Numbered from the stretch's first letter, positions 12,000-30,859 are shown. The stretch is 64,000 bases of DNA from Amphibalanus amphitrite (GCF_019059575.1 NW_024883453.1:27089-91088); one strand, 5' to 3'. Notes: generated by a model not told the origin, from the letters alone. A program made the numbers and translations.

Positions 12000-12454
12000 T
12001 TAGCAAACCTTTAACATTGAATAATGCAGTGTCATACTTTCAAGAGGGATTCCAGTAAAATATTTTTGCATCAGTGAGTGGTCTGCATTGTAGACCATAA
12101 TTAAAAGTTTGTACTTTTTGACCCAACGGCAACATATAAATTCAATTATCAGTATGGACGTTTGTTGCTGTCTTGGTTAACTTCCATACCCACTCTTCTT
12201 TCCAGGTTAAAGTAGTTACATTTTGACTTCAGTAAAACATACTACAAACTTTAAGTTGGAATGTTACTCTGAAGATTTACTGGCAGTACCAGCAAGCGGA
12301 GATTGCAGACACTGTTTCGTCTCAATCATCAGTGATCATAAGCTCAAAGCTGAACAGGTGACCAACTGGCCAATCCTCTCAGTAAGCCTAATCGCCTAAT
12401 CGGCCAGACGACTGGCCATCTCAGGCAGTCAGGCTGGGAGTCCGGCCACAGGTC

Positions 12455-12847
12455 ATGGACCCCGTCTCCGCGCCAGTGGTGTACCGCTGTCGCGGCTGTC
12501 GGCAGTGCCTGTTCAGCTCGGAGCAGACGGGCGCGCTCCAGACGCCCTCGTGCTGCCGCGGCGCCCGGGAGCTGCGCGGTCTCTCAGAGGAGCAGCTGCC
12601 CGGATGGGCCCTCCAGCAGGTTGAGGAGGCTGGATGGACGCGCGGCCGCCTCCTCTGCCCCGCGCCCGGCTGCGGGGCGAAACTGGGAACCTTTGACTTT
12701 ATCAGTGGTGCGAGTTGTGACTGCAAGAACATGGTGTTGCCGTCCGTCCGTTTGGTGAGGTCACGGTTGGACGAGCTGACCCCCGCCCCCGGCTCAGTGC
12801 GACCAGCCATTGGCACAAGCGCCCCCGGAGACACGGCCGCTTCGTAA
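12455..12847 (+). CDS. RNF180/DUSP12-type zinc-binding domain protein, single exon
   Basis: The 130-residue frame has the cysteine pattern of the zinc-binding module found at the N terminus of RNF180 (Rines) and the C terminus of DUSP12/YVH1. It shows CRGCRQCLF near residues 12-20, a middle hydrophobic helix LPGWALQQVEEAGWT, then LLCPAPGCGAKLGTFDF and a C-x-C pair (CDC) about ten residues later. There is no RING, transmembrane anchor or phosphatase domain. It is therefore either a small stand-alone protein or one exon of a longer gene. The ATG at 12,455 is the first in frame and the stop is TAA at 12,845-12,847. The antisense frame is equally open because the DNA is GC-rich, but it lacks the cysteine signature. 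I am confident about the domain and unsure of orthology. Confidence 0.72.
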   Translation: MDPVSAPVVYRCRGCRQCLFSSEQTGALQTPSCCRGARELRGLSEEQLPGWALQQVEEAGWTRGRLLCPAPGCGAKLGTFDFISGASCDCKNMVLPSVRLVRSRLDELTPAPGSVRPAIGTSAPGDTAAS

Positions 12848-13837
12848 CGGATGTCCTTTCTAGCTGCTGTTTCAGCCGGGCAACTGTAACACAACATGTG
12901 ATTCAGACTTCAGAGTGTTTCGCGACAACTGTTATATTATTTGCTGTATTGGCATAATATTTACATGAAATACTCTGGCCTCTGGCTCCTACCGTCCTTC
13001 TGATGCAGCCTTGTGCGACTCTGGCGTCGGACTCACTCGCGCTGCATTATATCGCTCTACGCTCTGAGAGAGGCGCCGCCGCGACCGTGCCGCGCGCTCT
13101 GCTCAAACAACAGCAGAAGCAGCGGCTGGCAGCGACTCGAGCCTACTGCGCAACAAACCAGGCCACACAACAGTCACTTGACACGGGGCCGGCGGCTCGA
13201 GGCAGCCCCTCCAATCCGGAATATCACCACGACTCGCCGCGCGTCGGCATGGCACACCTTACCCGGCACCCAACAGACGGGGCCCGCACACAAACACAGA
13301 ATGAGCAACACCAACGAGAGCACCATATTCCCGCTGTCCGCCCATTAACCGCTTAGAGCTCTACAACAGCGCCACATACACGACACTTGTGCCAACAAAA
13401 TGCTCAAAACCTACGGTCACAGTTGCATAGCGTACGCTCTCACACAGATCATCGTTAGTATCCAAAGATCAGATGCAATGGGATTCTGTATAACACATGC
13501 AGCGGCCGCCATTGGCCGCGGACGCCGCTGCCGGCGCCATCAGTCGTCCAACCACTCTGTGGCCGCCAGATTCGGCTCCGGGCCGGGAATCGCGTCCCAG
13601 TGCGCCGGCCCGGCGCTGTGACCTCAGGCTAGAGCGGCACTCGCTGTAACCGTACACAGCGTGCCGTCTGGGCCGTGTGTGTGGGCACCCGGCGCCGCTA
13701 CGTCTGGGTCCGCCCGGCCGCTCGTCACGGCCCTGGACCGGCGTCCAGCCGTCACGCCCTTACGTGGGCTGTTCGTAGTTGGCCTACAAACCCCACACTA
13801 CCACGGCGTGGGTAGCATGTTCAGCTCGGCAGCGCTC
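12848..13837. other. Intergenic / syndapin 3' flank
   Basis: GC-rich patches near 13,000-13,330 and 13,500-13,630 open frames in several directions, but none has a recognisable domain. The part next to 13,838 is probably syndapin 3' UTR on the minus strand. Confidence 0.45.
13757..13784 (-). repeat. Partial copy of the last syndapin codons
   Basis: Read on the minus strand this codes ANYEQPT-stop. The true end of syndapin at 13,838-13,863 codes ANYVQPV-stop. About 23 of 27 bases agree. It lies about 80 bp beyond the real stop, so it is probably a tandem duplication left in the 3' UTR. Confidence 0.6.
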
Positions 13838-20542
<6,705 letters not shown>

Positions 20543-22895
20543 CTGAGGAAAAAGCAAAACAAGATAGTTACATTTGAACGCGGTTGGGAAAGACCCTGGA
20601 CATTCTGTAATAGGCATAGAAAAAGAAGGCCATAACATATCCTGTCTGAGTGTCATAAATTGAGCCATTGTGACCTAGTTTAGAGGGCATGTGAGTGCGT
20701 AAGAGCTAATGGAAGCAAAGGCAGATATTGTTTAGTCTCTTTATGTGTTCCTTCCCAAAACAAACTAGCAAAAACCAAAAGCTTGCAATCCAATGGCTCA
20801 AATCATGATGTGTAACTGAAAAGCTGTTCACCGTTCAGTGCATCCCTTTCAGTCTTGCTGGCTCCTGCTGCCTAACAATGCTAAAATGAAGGCAGGATGG
20901 CATGAAAGGGTCCTATCTTGAGATGACAAGATGCCAACTTCCAACAAGCTATCTCACAAGACACCAACCTCCAACAAGCTAGCTCCCAGCCTCCCCACTT
21001 CGTTAAATTGAATTATTGTTTTCCGCCCATCATCCCAATAACTCCCAGAGAGTTCCAGCCAAACTAGAAGGCCTTGCCCAGGGCCTTCTGAAGGCAGGGT
21101 ATTCTAGCTCCAGGTAGAAAAGATCTGCCCATGATAAAATAACAGGTGGCATCATTAGGATTTCTGTGCAGATCGAGCACTGTGTGGACACTAGCAGCAT
21201 CTATCTGACTCTGAGAGTATTTATGAAATAATGTTGAACATTCATAATATATTTGTGTCATTGAATTAAAGTTCAATCTAATAAATTAAAACACTAAAAA
21301 CAATACATTTATGATAGCTATTTCCTCAGAAATTGTTCAGGGCCCTGTTAAAGTGTCTGCCACCGCCGATGCTAGCGTGGTAAAAAGGCGAGGCTTAGCT
21401 AATGGCCAATCAGGAGTCAGGACAGCAGGAAATGCAATCTGTGTGTAGCCTGACTGGCTGTTAACTAAGCCCAGCCTTTTTAATCAGGGATCCACGGCAG
21501 CCAAAGACACTTGAACAGTGCCCATGTGTCTTATTCACATTGACATGGCTACACCAACTCTTAAATCTGAACACATCATTGATATTCTTATGACTATGGC
21601 ACGACTCAGCTCATCTACCTATCTATCAAAATATTTATATGAAATTTATGAACATATTGGCATAATTCAAAATGTTTTGCTCAATGTCTTGCACAGAAAA
21701 GAAGCACTATTAATAGTTGATAGCCTTGCGTTGGTGCAATGAACACTGGAACAGACATCTCACATATAACACACACATCACACATAACAGCCAACAGGTG
21801 TTTTCGGTGTTATAAAATCATACTGAACGCCAGTGATTATTTTTACATTAGCCTGAAAGTAACGAAAAATGGCAAATTACTGGAAATAAAGCATGTAAAA
21901 GTGCCCTACCCACATAGGCAGTCGCGCCAGAAATGTAGCAATAGCCACGTTCAAGCTCGATAAAAACATTTATTTTAAAAATGGAAACATAAAAATAAAT
22001 GACGTCATGAAATATTTGTTGAGCGCTTCGCAAAATGCCATTTTTAGTTATTGAAGGTAAGTATATTTTTTAAACAAACATAGCTTGAGATATAGTATGT
22101 GTATTTAGAAGTCAAATTAGTCCTAATATGCTGTTTTTAGCCAAATCGCTCACCTCCGTACAAATTTGTTTCGTGTTTGTATGACGCAATAAAAATGCGT
22201 GAAAATTGAAAGTCTGAAATACCAAAATAATTCCGAGTGTGTGTGGTTGTTGTTTTGTGGTGATATGTGGTGATTGATGCTGTATTATGTTATTTTTCCA
22301 TGATTGGAGAAGTGGGATGGCATACTAGGTAGTGGGCAATTATTCCAATATTACAAGCACCAGTATTTTGATGTCACAAATGTTTTTGTGTTGAAAGTCG
22401 ATGAATGACAACTGGACTGGAGAGCTGATTTCAAATTCAAATTCCATTACAATTATTTATGGTTGGTTTGATATTCTCGTGCATATTAGAAAGATTTCAT
22501 GTTGATATTGGTGTAAAAAGTTGCACTTGGTTATTCATTTTATCGAAAATAATATTTAACGGGTGAAATGGTACCTACTCTCAAAGACCATGTCCGAGCC
22601 TGTATTGATCACATGGTCCAGGTCATAGAATTGCTCATGATGAATGGGTTTCCTCTGCTTTTGATATTTATATTCCAATCAATATCACTTTTCATGATGA
22701 GACTGTGTATTTACTCAATCATATGGGTAATTGACAGCTCAAATGGCCTTTGAAAGCTGAAGCATGCAGTTCTGAAATATTTACAGAATATCATTATTAG
22801 ATGCTTGAGGTTGAAGATTGTTTTGCCTTTTTTTCCATGAAATTGACATCATGACTTATTACAGCTAAATACCTCCGTCACCGCGCTTAGCTGAA
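20543..22895. promoter_or_regulatory. Divergent intergenic region, syndapin / ropporin-like
   Basis: The two genes are transcribed away from each other, so this 2.3-kb interval should hold both promoters and the syndapin 5' UTR exon. It is AT-rich and contains one MITE (21,340-21,523). I could not place a core promoter element with confidence. Confidence 0.4.
21340..21523. mobile_element. Short MITE with ~75-bp inverted ends
   Basis: GGGCCCTGTTAAAGTGTCT at the left pairs with AGACACTTGAACAGTGCCC at the right. Pairing continues inward with mismatches through AAAAAGGCGAGGCTTAGCTAA and its complement TTAACTAAGCCCAGCCTTTTT. The central ~30 bp are unpaired. Confidence 0.75.
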
Positions 22896-24185
22896 ATGTC
22901 GCCACTGCCGGAGCCCATGTACTGCTCGCAGCAGATCAAAGTACCGCCGGCCTTTCCGGACATTCTGAAGCAGTACACGAAGGCGGCGATTCGCACCCAG
23001 CCACGCGACCTGGTGCGCTGGTCGGCCGCCTACTTCCTGGCGCTGGCCAACGGGGAGCGGCCGCCGATGAAGCAGCGACTCGAGTTTCCACCTCCACCGG
23101 CCACTATGAATGGCCTCACACAGGGCTATCTGCGGGCTCTGCATAGTCAGGTACGGGCACCATGTGACAGTAAACAACCACGAATTGTTCTTGACAAGTG
23201 ATCAGTCATTTTAAGATGCCTAGTCGGTCGTCGTCAATTTCTTATCGCACCTAGAAACCTCTTACCGCCCTTTTTTTCCTGTGTTTCGCTACGTTTGCTT
23301 TCGTCCTGTGCCGCCTCTATGACGCTGTATTCACGGGTATCCGTGCATTGCTTATCCGCTCGCGCGCTGTTCGTCTTGTGTAGCTCTGTGTCCTCCCCGG
23401 CAGTTTGAGGATCGCAAGACGGTGACGGCGGATGACATCCGTGACGTGTGGCAGTCGCTGTGCCTGCTACGTCAGGCGCTGGACGACCTGCTACTGGCCG
23501 GTGGATTCGACGAAGAACAGATCGACTGGCTGCAGTTCCTGGCGCTGGCCGCCGGTACTCTGGAAAAAGTGGGTTGATAGCCGCCCGTATTTTGAAACGG
23601 GCTTGTACTTCTGCACAGTGCACATGGTAGAAAAATGGATATACTGGAATCCGGTGTTGGGCGTTAGTGATGTGATTTTTAGTGAACAGATGCGATGACG
23701 AATTGTGTGTCGAGCTATGAGCAACTGTCTCTATTTGTGTGGCCATGTCTGTCTGCCCGACCGTGCCTGTGTATCTTCTGTCTTACCGCGAATTTTCTAC
23801 CCTCCTGTTACCTCCAGGACCTGACAGGCACTATGCGTATGGTATGTGAGATTATCACCGCGGAGCCGGCCGGGGGCAGCGCTGCCATTCCGTACAACAC
23901 CTTCGAGCGCATCTACAAGTACCTGGCCACCGCTGACGGATCGGTAAGTTTATACTCTATGATTAGGGCATATTCGGTGCTCCAAATAGTAGTTGTTAGC
24001 AGCTAATTGCACGCTTTTTTTCTCGTTCAGCGTTTCAGTGCTTGATTAATCAAAAATCGTTTTCGCAGGTGCCTGATTCTCGCGTGAACAACGTGCTGGA
24101 GTACCTGCGGACGGAGTCGGACAAGACAAGCCGCATGGTGATGCCGCGTCAATTCGAACACCAGGACTGCCCTCCGCTCCACTAG
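22896..24185 (+). CDS. ROPN1L: Ropporin-1-like protein (RIIa dock domain), four exons
   Basis: Exons 22896-23150, 23404-23568, 23818-23943 and 24069-24185 are all phase 0 with GT-AG introns and give 220 aa, close to vertebrate ROPN1L. The N terminus reads MYCSQQIKVPPAFPDILKQY followed by TKAAIRTQPRDLVRWSAAYF. This is the RIIa-type dimerization/docking fold that lets ropporins bind AKAP helices and radial-spoke protein RSPH3 in sperm flagella and motile cilia. Later exons keep QALDDLLLAGGF, QFLALAAGTLEK and IPYNTFERIYKYLA. Start chosen: first ATG, directly before the conserved block. It is likely expressed in testis or ciliated cells; that is inferred from the family. Confidence 0.93.
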
Positions 24186-24867
24186 GTTCCATCAGCAGAG
24201 TGGGGAGGGGTACCGCTCAAGCCCGAGACGCTCGACTGACCGTGGCGCTTAGCGGCAAGCCCGCCCTCAGAAGAGAGGGTTAGAGCAAGCCTTCGACTCC
24301 GTCCACTTTGACGTTCACGCTACTTCTAGAAGTTGCTCTGAGGACCGACCGTCCACAGCTGAGTGTGCTACACCGGTCGCTAGAGAGCCGATCTCGCCCT
24401 TCGTGATCTCACCGTATAGCCATTTATCACATCTCATCGCTTTCTCGCTGCCCGTCACGCCACGCAGCGCGTATCACACGGATCCGTCTATTGACACAAA
24501 GAAAATGTCGCAGTTTTCTACACGCGCTACACGCTAGCAATGTGCTTTGCCGTTAAAATGCGTCGTTTGTTGAAACGTCAAGCACTATCGGGTAACAAAC
24601 TTATTGACTGGTTGTATTGAGTGTCCTGATGCGGTTTAAATTTGGTTGCGGTCTTCCCCTGACACCTGAAGACTGCCTTACCCATCACATTCATATAAAA
24701 GGCTGTGCACTGTTGGGTTTTAAACATTCAAGTGTCATGCTCGAGCGAATCACGTTATTTCTTATATTTACCGTACCTGAGTTGTAAAAAATCTAGTCAT
24801 TGGTGTTGCCTGGCTGTGCACATGAGCGTTTATTTATCATTACCGTGTAATATTATATTATGCATAC

Positions 24868-24873
24868 AATAAA
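24868..24873 (+). terminator. Poly(A) signal of the ropporin-like gene
   Basis: AATAAA 683 bases after the stop codon on the coding strand. It is the first canonical signal downstream. Confidence 0.6.
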
Positions 24874-24899
24874 AGTCCACTAGAGCCATATTATGTCTT

Positions 24900-25865
24900 T
24901 AAAGTTGTCAGTGAATTTAAAATAATGACACATCAATCGTTGAAAGTTGAGGGGCACGCTTGGACCCATGTCGCTTCTCCTGCCCTAGGAGGCGGTACTA
25001 GACGACTCTTGTGTACCCACACCCTCCTCCCCTCTGTGTGTGTTGGGGAGGGGCAGTACACGGCCGTGGAACTGCGCCGCCCACACCCAGCTAACGAGAT
25101 CAGCCGGAAGCCCCGAGTGGAGAGCGCGGTCCGGGCCGTGTGTTCGGGCGTCGGCGCCCCGTCCGAAGCCCCGACCCGGGCCGCTGCCGGCGGTGTGACC
25201 GGCACGGAACGCTGTGTGAGGAGCCAGGAGCGGCGCGGCGGGCTCGGAATCAGGTGAGAGAAGGCTGCAGCCGTAAACCTTGTGGCTTCTGTTCTAGTTG
25301 TGATCTATATGATCTCCCTGTTTGTCTTCCTCGTTTTCCTCTCCTTTCCCCTCTCTCCCTCGCTCTCTCCCCTTCCCATATCTCTTCTCGTTTTCTCTGC
25401 CTCTTTCCGCTAGTGATCATTTCTCGTTTTTCATTTCATGTGTTTCGATAACGCTCCCCAGTACGGGGGCACTGTCTTGCCATGGAGGTAACTAGTCCGA
25501 TCCCGCCAAGGCTCAGCTGTCAGTCTACCTAACGTTGGCGACCACGCTTACCCCTGCGAGCTCCAGTTCAATTACCATAACGGGTTATGTAGATAAAGAT
25601 GCATACAAGCACTGCCTCTGTATTTGCGGTACTGTCACGACCCGTGTGTCGCTCTGCCGGTAGGGAGGAGAGGGCTGATGTTTGGCCCCTTTGCCACACC
25701 TCGTCGAAAAATGCCGTTGTGCCTCTCCATCACACTCCTCCTTCACCCACAGATGGTAACCCGTCCGGCCGGTCGCTACAAAGATGCAGTACGGTTGGGT
25801 ACTTCTGCTTGCCAGCACGCTGCCGCACATCACCATGGGAGGCGCGTCCAGGTATGTTATCGACC
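24900..25865. other. GC-rich patch, possible noncoding first exon (plus)
   Basis: A CpG-rich block at 25,040-25,255 ends in AATCAG/GTGAGAG, a good 5' splice site, and is followed by a pyrimidine-rich stretch. This fits a promoter with an untranslated first exon on the plus strand, but no downstream coding partner is proven. Confidence 0.3.
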
Positions 25866-25933
25866 ACACTGGCACAGATAACAGTAGTACTGGATTGGAA
25901 ACAGGATTCCGGTGGCTGCAGTAAGAGGCCGAA
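25866..25933 (+). repeat. Left copy of a 68-bp inverted repeat
   Basis: CAGATAACAGTAGTACTGG and the next ~45 bases, ending in GTAAGAGGCCGA, recur in inverse orientation at 27,789-27,855 with a few differences. The two copies bracket the THAP-like remnant, so they may be subterminal repeats of one element. Confidence 0.65.
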
Positions 25934-26568
25934 AACAGAACCGAATATATCGTGCCCATATTTCGATATCTCCTCTCACAGGCAACAAAAAATATTGGTT
26001 TATGTGAATGAAACTTATAAAGAAGCAATCGACTAGCCGTGCTCGTGTTTATTGCTGCATTTTTGCATAATGGCAACTTATTTTACTAAACGTTGCTGGT
26101 TACACTTTCTTCACCGTGGTGAGGGAACGTATGCCACTGATTTGATTATAATGATTTCTCACTCTCATCCACAAAAAGTACTTGTACATACATGGGAGTT
26201 TGATCTCTTTATTTACATGCTAATCGATACCAGTCCTGTCACAACGAACCATCCAAACGTCACGATTCAAACCAACGTCACAAAACACCCCTTCAAGTGT
26301 CACTTCGCTTCGCCTGCCCTCCCAATTTCGTCAGCGACCTTACTTCCCCGCCTTACATCTTCTTGACCCTGCTGAGCTTTGGCCTCTTGTCGGTCCTCGA
26401 TCGGGTTGCACCAGTGGCTGGGGTGTCTGCTTCCTGACTTTCGATGGACAGCGCTGTCTTGAGTGTCTGTCTCACTTATCAGTTACCATGTTTCCACACT
26501 TTCCAGCAAATAGATTGAAAACCGTCGCATACATCTCTGGAAGGAGGCTCCTAAGGACGTCGTGGCTA

Positions 26569-27400
26569 TCATTGTAAACGACTTCCGGTCAGTTCGACAT
26601 CTCGGTTTACGACTATCTTCGTCATTTCTGCGTCACTTCTTGGTTGATCGCAGACCAGCAGCTGGTACCTGTTAGCTTCCGTCTTCGGCAGTTGCCTCCA
26701 AATCTGGCAGATCCTCACGGTGAGGTCGATGTCTCCCTTGTCTTTCTCCAGTCGTACCTCCAGCGGCGTAGCCCCATGATAGATCAGCAGGCTGGCGGAG
26801 GCACCGTACTTGTTACGCCTGGTGGCCGAGCGCAGAGCCGAGCGGGCCAAGGCGCCGGAGCTGTGTCCCAGGGAGGCCTTGGCGCTGTCATCCAGGTCCT
26901 CCATTTCAGTGGCTTTCGCCACCGCCGCCACTAGCTCCTGGATGACAAGAGCACCATCCTGCTGTCACTCCTGCTGTGATGATGCCATTCGGGCGGAGGC
27001 GTCGGTGGGGCTGAAACGTGACCAGTGACCCGGAGTACCGCCTCATTCTCCAGGAACTGTCGGACACTCGACCAGTTGTAGTTGCCACCTGATAGCTGAT
27101 ATTGTCATTCGTGAAAAACGCATCGGTCTGGCCCTTCATAACCTGCACGTGTGAGTGGCGTGCGGATGCCATGGCGTTTCGCTGGCCGCTCGTGCACAGG
27201 GGGCATCGCGTAATCCACGCTGGTCAATACTGACAGGGCTGCGCCGCTCTTGAGCCGACGGCGCTGTCTCTGCATGCCGGTGCGAAATGACCGATCTTCT
27301 TCGAAATCTTCCTTTCTGAAATGCAGCTCACACACAGCGGAATAGTCCTGATCCCACTCAGCCCGGTCACGGTGACCCATGGCGCCAACCCACTGAGCCC
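26569..27400 (-). pseudogene. THAP-domain-like remnant, possibly transposon-derived
   Basis: The minus-strand frame at 27,380-27,105 begins after a DQDYSAVCELHFRKEDFEED segment and continues to RRRLKSGAALSV. This resembles the C-terminal half of a THAP zinc finger (C-x2-H, then a K-x-GA-x(2)-V type ending). The expected N-terminal C-x-C half is not in the same frame. A further minus frame at 26,931-26,569 codes 120 aa (LLIYHGATPLEVRLEKDKGD, RICQIWRQLPKTE) that I do not recognise. Frames are broken between them. THAP fingers occur in P-element transposases and in host regulators. The flanking inverted repeat favours a decayed transposon, though a short host gene with introns is not excluded. 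Confidence 0.4.
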
Positions 27401-27788
27401 GTAGAGATGTTTCGGTGAGAAAAGCGAATAGGTGGCATGTGAGACATCTCCTGTTCTAATCTTTTGTTCCTCTTGGTTCGTTGGGTTGTAGCCAGAACGG
27501 CAGGTTTTTACCGCTCATTCCCCTCCTCCATTGTTGATGTACCTATACGTATGTAAGGCTTTGCACCACAATTTTTTCAAAAGAAAACACCACGCATTGT
27601 GCCCTCTAAATGATCAAATTAAAAGTGAAATACTTTAATTTTCAAGCAAATGAAAGTAATTTTGGTAGCTTCGATTTTAAACGTAAACGACAAAGCGCAA
27701 AAAAGACGATTTCTTGCAATACACAACACACAAATTATCCACCCAGCAGCACGCGAGAATCTCATTTTGGCGCCGTCGCATAAAAACA

Positions 27789-27855
27789 TTCGGCCTCTTA
27801 CTGCAACTGCCAATATTCTGTTTCCAATCCAGTACTACTGTTATCTGTGACACTG
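27789..27855 (-). repeat. Right copy of the 68-bp inverted repeat
   Basis: Reverse complement of 25,866-25,933 with several substitutions in the middle. Similarity stops sharply on its inner side after AGAGGCCGA. Confidence 0.65.
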
Positions 27856-28640
27856 GTAATCTTACATGTTTGTGTGTGTTCGGTTTTATCCTTCTATGGC
27901 TTTCCTTTGCTATTATTATTTCAATAGGTGTTTCTTGAGTTTTTAATGTATTGACATTACCCGACATATCAAATTCATGCTCTGTGCCCTTCTCTGTTGC
28001 CACCACACATTCCACGATCGATCGACTGCAGCTTATGAGCACTGAGCATGGACATGACGTCAAACGCGGCTGTGATTATTGGGTCGATGGACGGAGGGCC
28101 ATCCGACAGTAGTGTTAGTGTGGAACAGCCGGGAGAGATGAGGGAACACCGGGCGAGGGGAGTGTCGAACGATCAATTTTGGATGATAGCAGCAGACAAA
28201 AAGTGCCACTGCCACTGCCGATGCCTCAAGTGTCAAGAATGAAATCGAAAATTGTGAAATTTAGAAGGAGCGCGGCAAGGTGAAATTGTGCAGACGGGAC
28301 GCTAGAATGAGTGACTAGGCAGGAGGGGCTGGCTTATTAGCCGGCGTGGGAGCGTCTGGTGATTGTCGAGCTTACTTACCCACTCCTCATCGAGAGTATG
28401 CTAAAAACAGCTCGCCTGTTTTGAAAATGTGAACATTCGTGGTCAATATCGATTGTTTCAAATATCCCTCCTGGTTGCAAGTTTTAGTAACGAGAATTCA
28501 CTTACAACAGAATAATGCGACCATCCGAATGAAGCACTACCGCATCTGGCTGGCTCCATTCGCTGATCGGGAAGTTCTCGTCGTTAATATGTTACCGCCC
28601 CCCGAGGGACTGGCATACACGTTCAGCTCGATTGGCACGA
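27856..28640. other. Intergenic, nothing recognised
   Basis: AT-rich stretch followed by mixed sequence. No supported gene. Confidence 0.45.
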
Positions 28641-28682
28641 TCATTTGAGCCTGCTTATATCCGCCACTGAACTAAACTGTCA

Positions 28683-28740
28683 AAACCGGCCCATCCCCGC
28701 CACTGGCGGCCAAAGCCGGCCCATCCCCGCCACTGGCCAG
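28683..28740. repeat. Two tandem copies of CCGGCCCATCCCCGCCACTGG
   Basis: A ~32-bp unit is repeated twice with a partial inverse copy near 28,795-28,812 (GTGGCGGGGATGGG). It lies upstream of the unrecognised exon. Confidence 0.6.
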
Positions 28741-28959
28741 CGGCGCCTGACTGATGCCGATTGCGCTGGTTTCAGATCAGCGCCGCATGCCGTGAGCCTG
28801 TGGCGGGGATGGGAAGCGGCCGCAGCTCGAACACCACCCCAAGCCGTCCGCCGATCCACCGGGGAGCGATCCGGCACTCCCAGGCTGCGGCACCACCGGT
28901 CGCACAGACAGAGGAGCTCCCGGCCGGTCTGCTCGTCCGCCGACTGCCTGAGACCGCCT

Positions 28960-29955
28960 CTTGAGGGCTCCTTGTCGGCTGATGTGTCTCTACGCCACGG
29001 GCACCGGCACAAACAGAGCCTGAAGGCCGCCCAGAGGACAGAGCCGCTGCCGCTGCGTGCTCACCTGACTGGCGCTACTGCGCTCCCTCAGCCATTCGGT
29101 GGGAGTGAGACCGAACAGGACTGGTTGGAGGATGATCCATACTCCGACCCTGACCGCTATGTGCCGTCAATGGTGAAGGAAATAGCCCTGGCCGGCCGTC
29201 GAGGCTCAGAGTTGGTCGGTGCTAGTTTACCACTGCCATGGCTGCGGACATCGACTGAGGGTTCTGAGTCCCGCCTGGCGCTCCAGACCCGCGTGCGACG
29301 TAATCACGCTGAGGAGGTTTGCGAGCGGGAGCGGTTTGGCGCCCCGTGTGACGAGTCGGCCGGCCCGCCGCCCGTCCAGGACTCTAACGTTGTGATGGTG
29401 GGAGGTAGTGAGAGTGCCACCATCAGCGCTTTGCGCCGCTGCGGCAGACAGCTGCGCTTCAAGGTGCGAGACCTGGCCGCCATTCCGGCCGTACTGTACC
29501 GCTTCCGCGACCACAGCGCTCTCTATCAACTGTTAGTGTACGTGAGCAGCGACGGGGGCGCTGCGGTCGGCCGCCAGTTGCAGAAGACTCTGCGGGCTAT
29601 GGCGGAGCTGTTTGGCGGTTACAGCCTGGTCTACCTGCCCGAGCCGGTGCCCTCGCAGCTGACTGCGCTGGCGTACGAGTTCTGTCAGCACGGCGCCGGC
29701 CCGTGCCGCTGGACGGACGACCTGACTCCGCTGCTGGCCGCCGCCAGTCGGCTGACGCGTAACGCTCAGCTCCTGAACGCCTATGACGCCGGGGTGAGCG
29801 GCGGCGGTGAAACGTGCAGCGTGCCATCGCCGGCCGACCCGGAGGCCAGTCACACCCTGCTGCAGCAGCTGGAGCAGCTGGCCGAGCTGTGGTGCCGCGG
29901 CCGCTGGCATACCGTGCTGGAGATCGTCCTGCCGTCCGACCGGCCGGCGCTGCAG
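28960..29955 (+). CDS. Coding exon of unrecognised protein
   Basis: A long plus-strand frame covers 28,645-30,339, but only about 28,960-29,955 looks like conserved protein. It has an acidic segment (DWLEDDPYSDPDRYVPSMVKE), then alternating hydrophobic blocks: VVMVGGSESATISALRRCG, FRDHSALYQLLVYVSSD, TLRAMAELFGGYSLVYLPEP, LTALAYEFCQ, and LEQLAELWCRGRWHTVLEIV. Codon use is GC-rich and the composition is globular rather than repetitive. I do not recognise the family. Directly after it a 32-bp minisatellite begins, so the exon probably ends near 29,955 and the repeat lies at the start of the intron. No start codon or downstream exon is assigned, so it is either a fragment of a larger gene or a pseudogene. 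Confidence 0.55.
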
Positions 29956-30590
29956 CCCACGAAACCCCAGTCAGTCCCTGTCTGCAGCCCACGAAACCCC
30001 AGTCAGTCCCCGCCTGCAGCCCACGAAACCCCAGTCAGTCCCCGCCTGCAGCCCACGAATGACGAAACCCCAGTCAGTCCCCGCCTGCAGCCCACGAAAC
30101 CCCAGTCAGTCCCCGCCTGCAGCCCACGAAACCCCAGTCAGTCCCCGCCTGCAGCCCACGAAACCCCAGTCAGTCCCCGCCTGCAGCCCAGGAAACCCCA
30201 GTCAGTCCCTGTCTGCAGCCCAGCAAACCCCAGTCAGTCCCTGTCTGCAGCCCATGAAACCCCAGTCAGTCCCCGCCTGCATTCACCAAAACCCCAGGCC
30301 CAGTCAGTCCCTGTCTGCAGCCCACGAAACCCCAGTTAGTCCCTGTCTGCAGCCCACGGAACCCCAGCCAGTTCCCAACTGCCTTCACCAAAAACCCAGT
30401 CAGTCCCCGCCTGCAGCCCACAAAACCCCAGTCAGTTCCCACCTGCCTGCACCAAAACTCCAGTCAATTCCCGTCTGCCTTCGCCAAAACCCCAGTATGT
30501 CGCTGTCTGCAGCCCACAAAACCTCAGTCAGTTCCCGCCTGCATGCACCAAAACCCCAGTCAGTTTCCGTACTCTGCTCTCCCAAGCCCT
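29949..30590 (+). repeat. 32-bp minisatellite at the end of the unrecognised exon
   Basis: About 18 units of CCCAGTCAGTCCCCGCCTGC plus AGCCCACGAAAC. Early units are nearly identical and later ones drift. Because 32 is not a multiple of three, translation rotates through three peptides (NPSQSPPAAHE, TPVSPRLQPTK, PQSVPACSPR), all open. Confidence 0.85.
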
Positions 30591-30859
30591 GTTTAGTTTT
30601 TTTTTTTAAATAAATTTAGTCCGAACCTTTTGATGGGAAGGATTCACAAGGACAGAGCCACCGCTAAGCGAAGCTTGTTGCGATGACCCTACCCTCTACC
30701 CTCCGATCGCGCAATTCCGATTCTATGGCAGAATTTAGAGTCCAAAGTTTAACGTGCGCACAAAGCCGCGCACGGCCGGTCCCCTCGCTGACTTCGCCTG
30801 GCTACGGCCTGCCACCAACCGCAACCATACCTGTCAGGAGGCCCATAAATGTCGAGCGC

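Noticed and set aside
12421-12897. Minus-strand ORF opposite the zinc-binding protein
   Set aside because: Lacks any motif, while the plus frame has an ordered cysteine signature.
25599-26036. Plus-strand 145-codon ORF
   Set aside because: Includes the 68-bp repeat that also occurs at 27.8 kb; no domain; likely noncoding.
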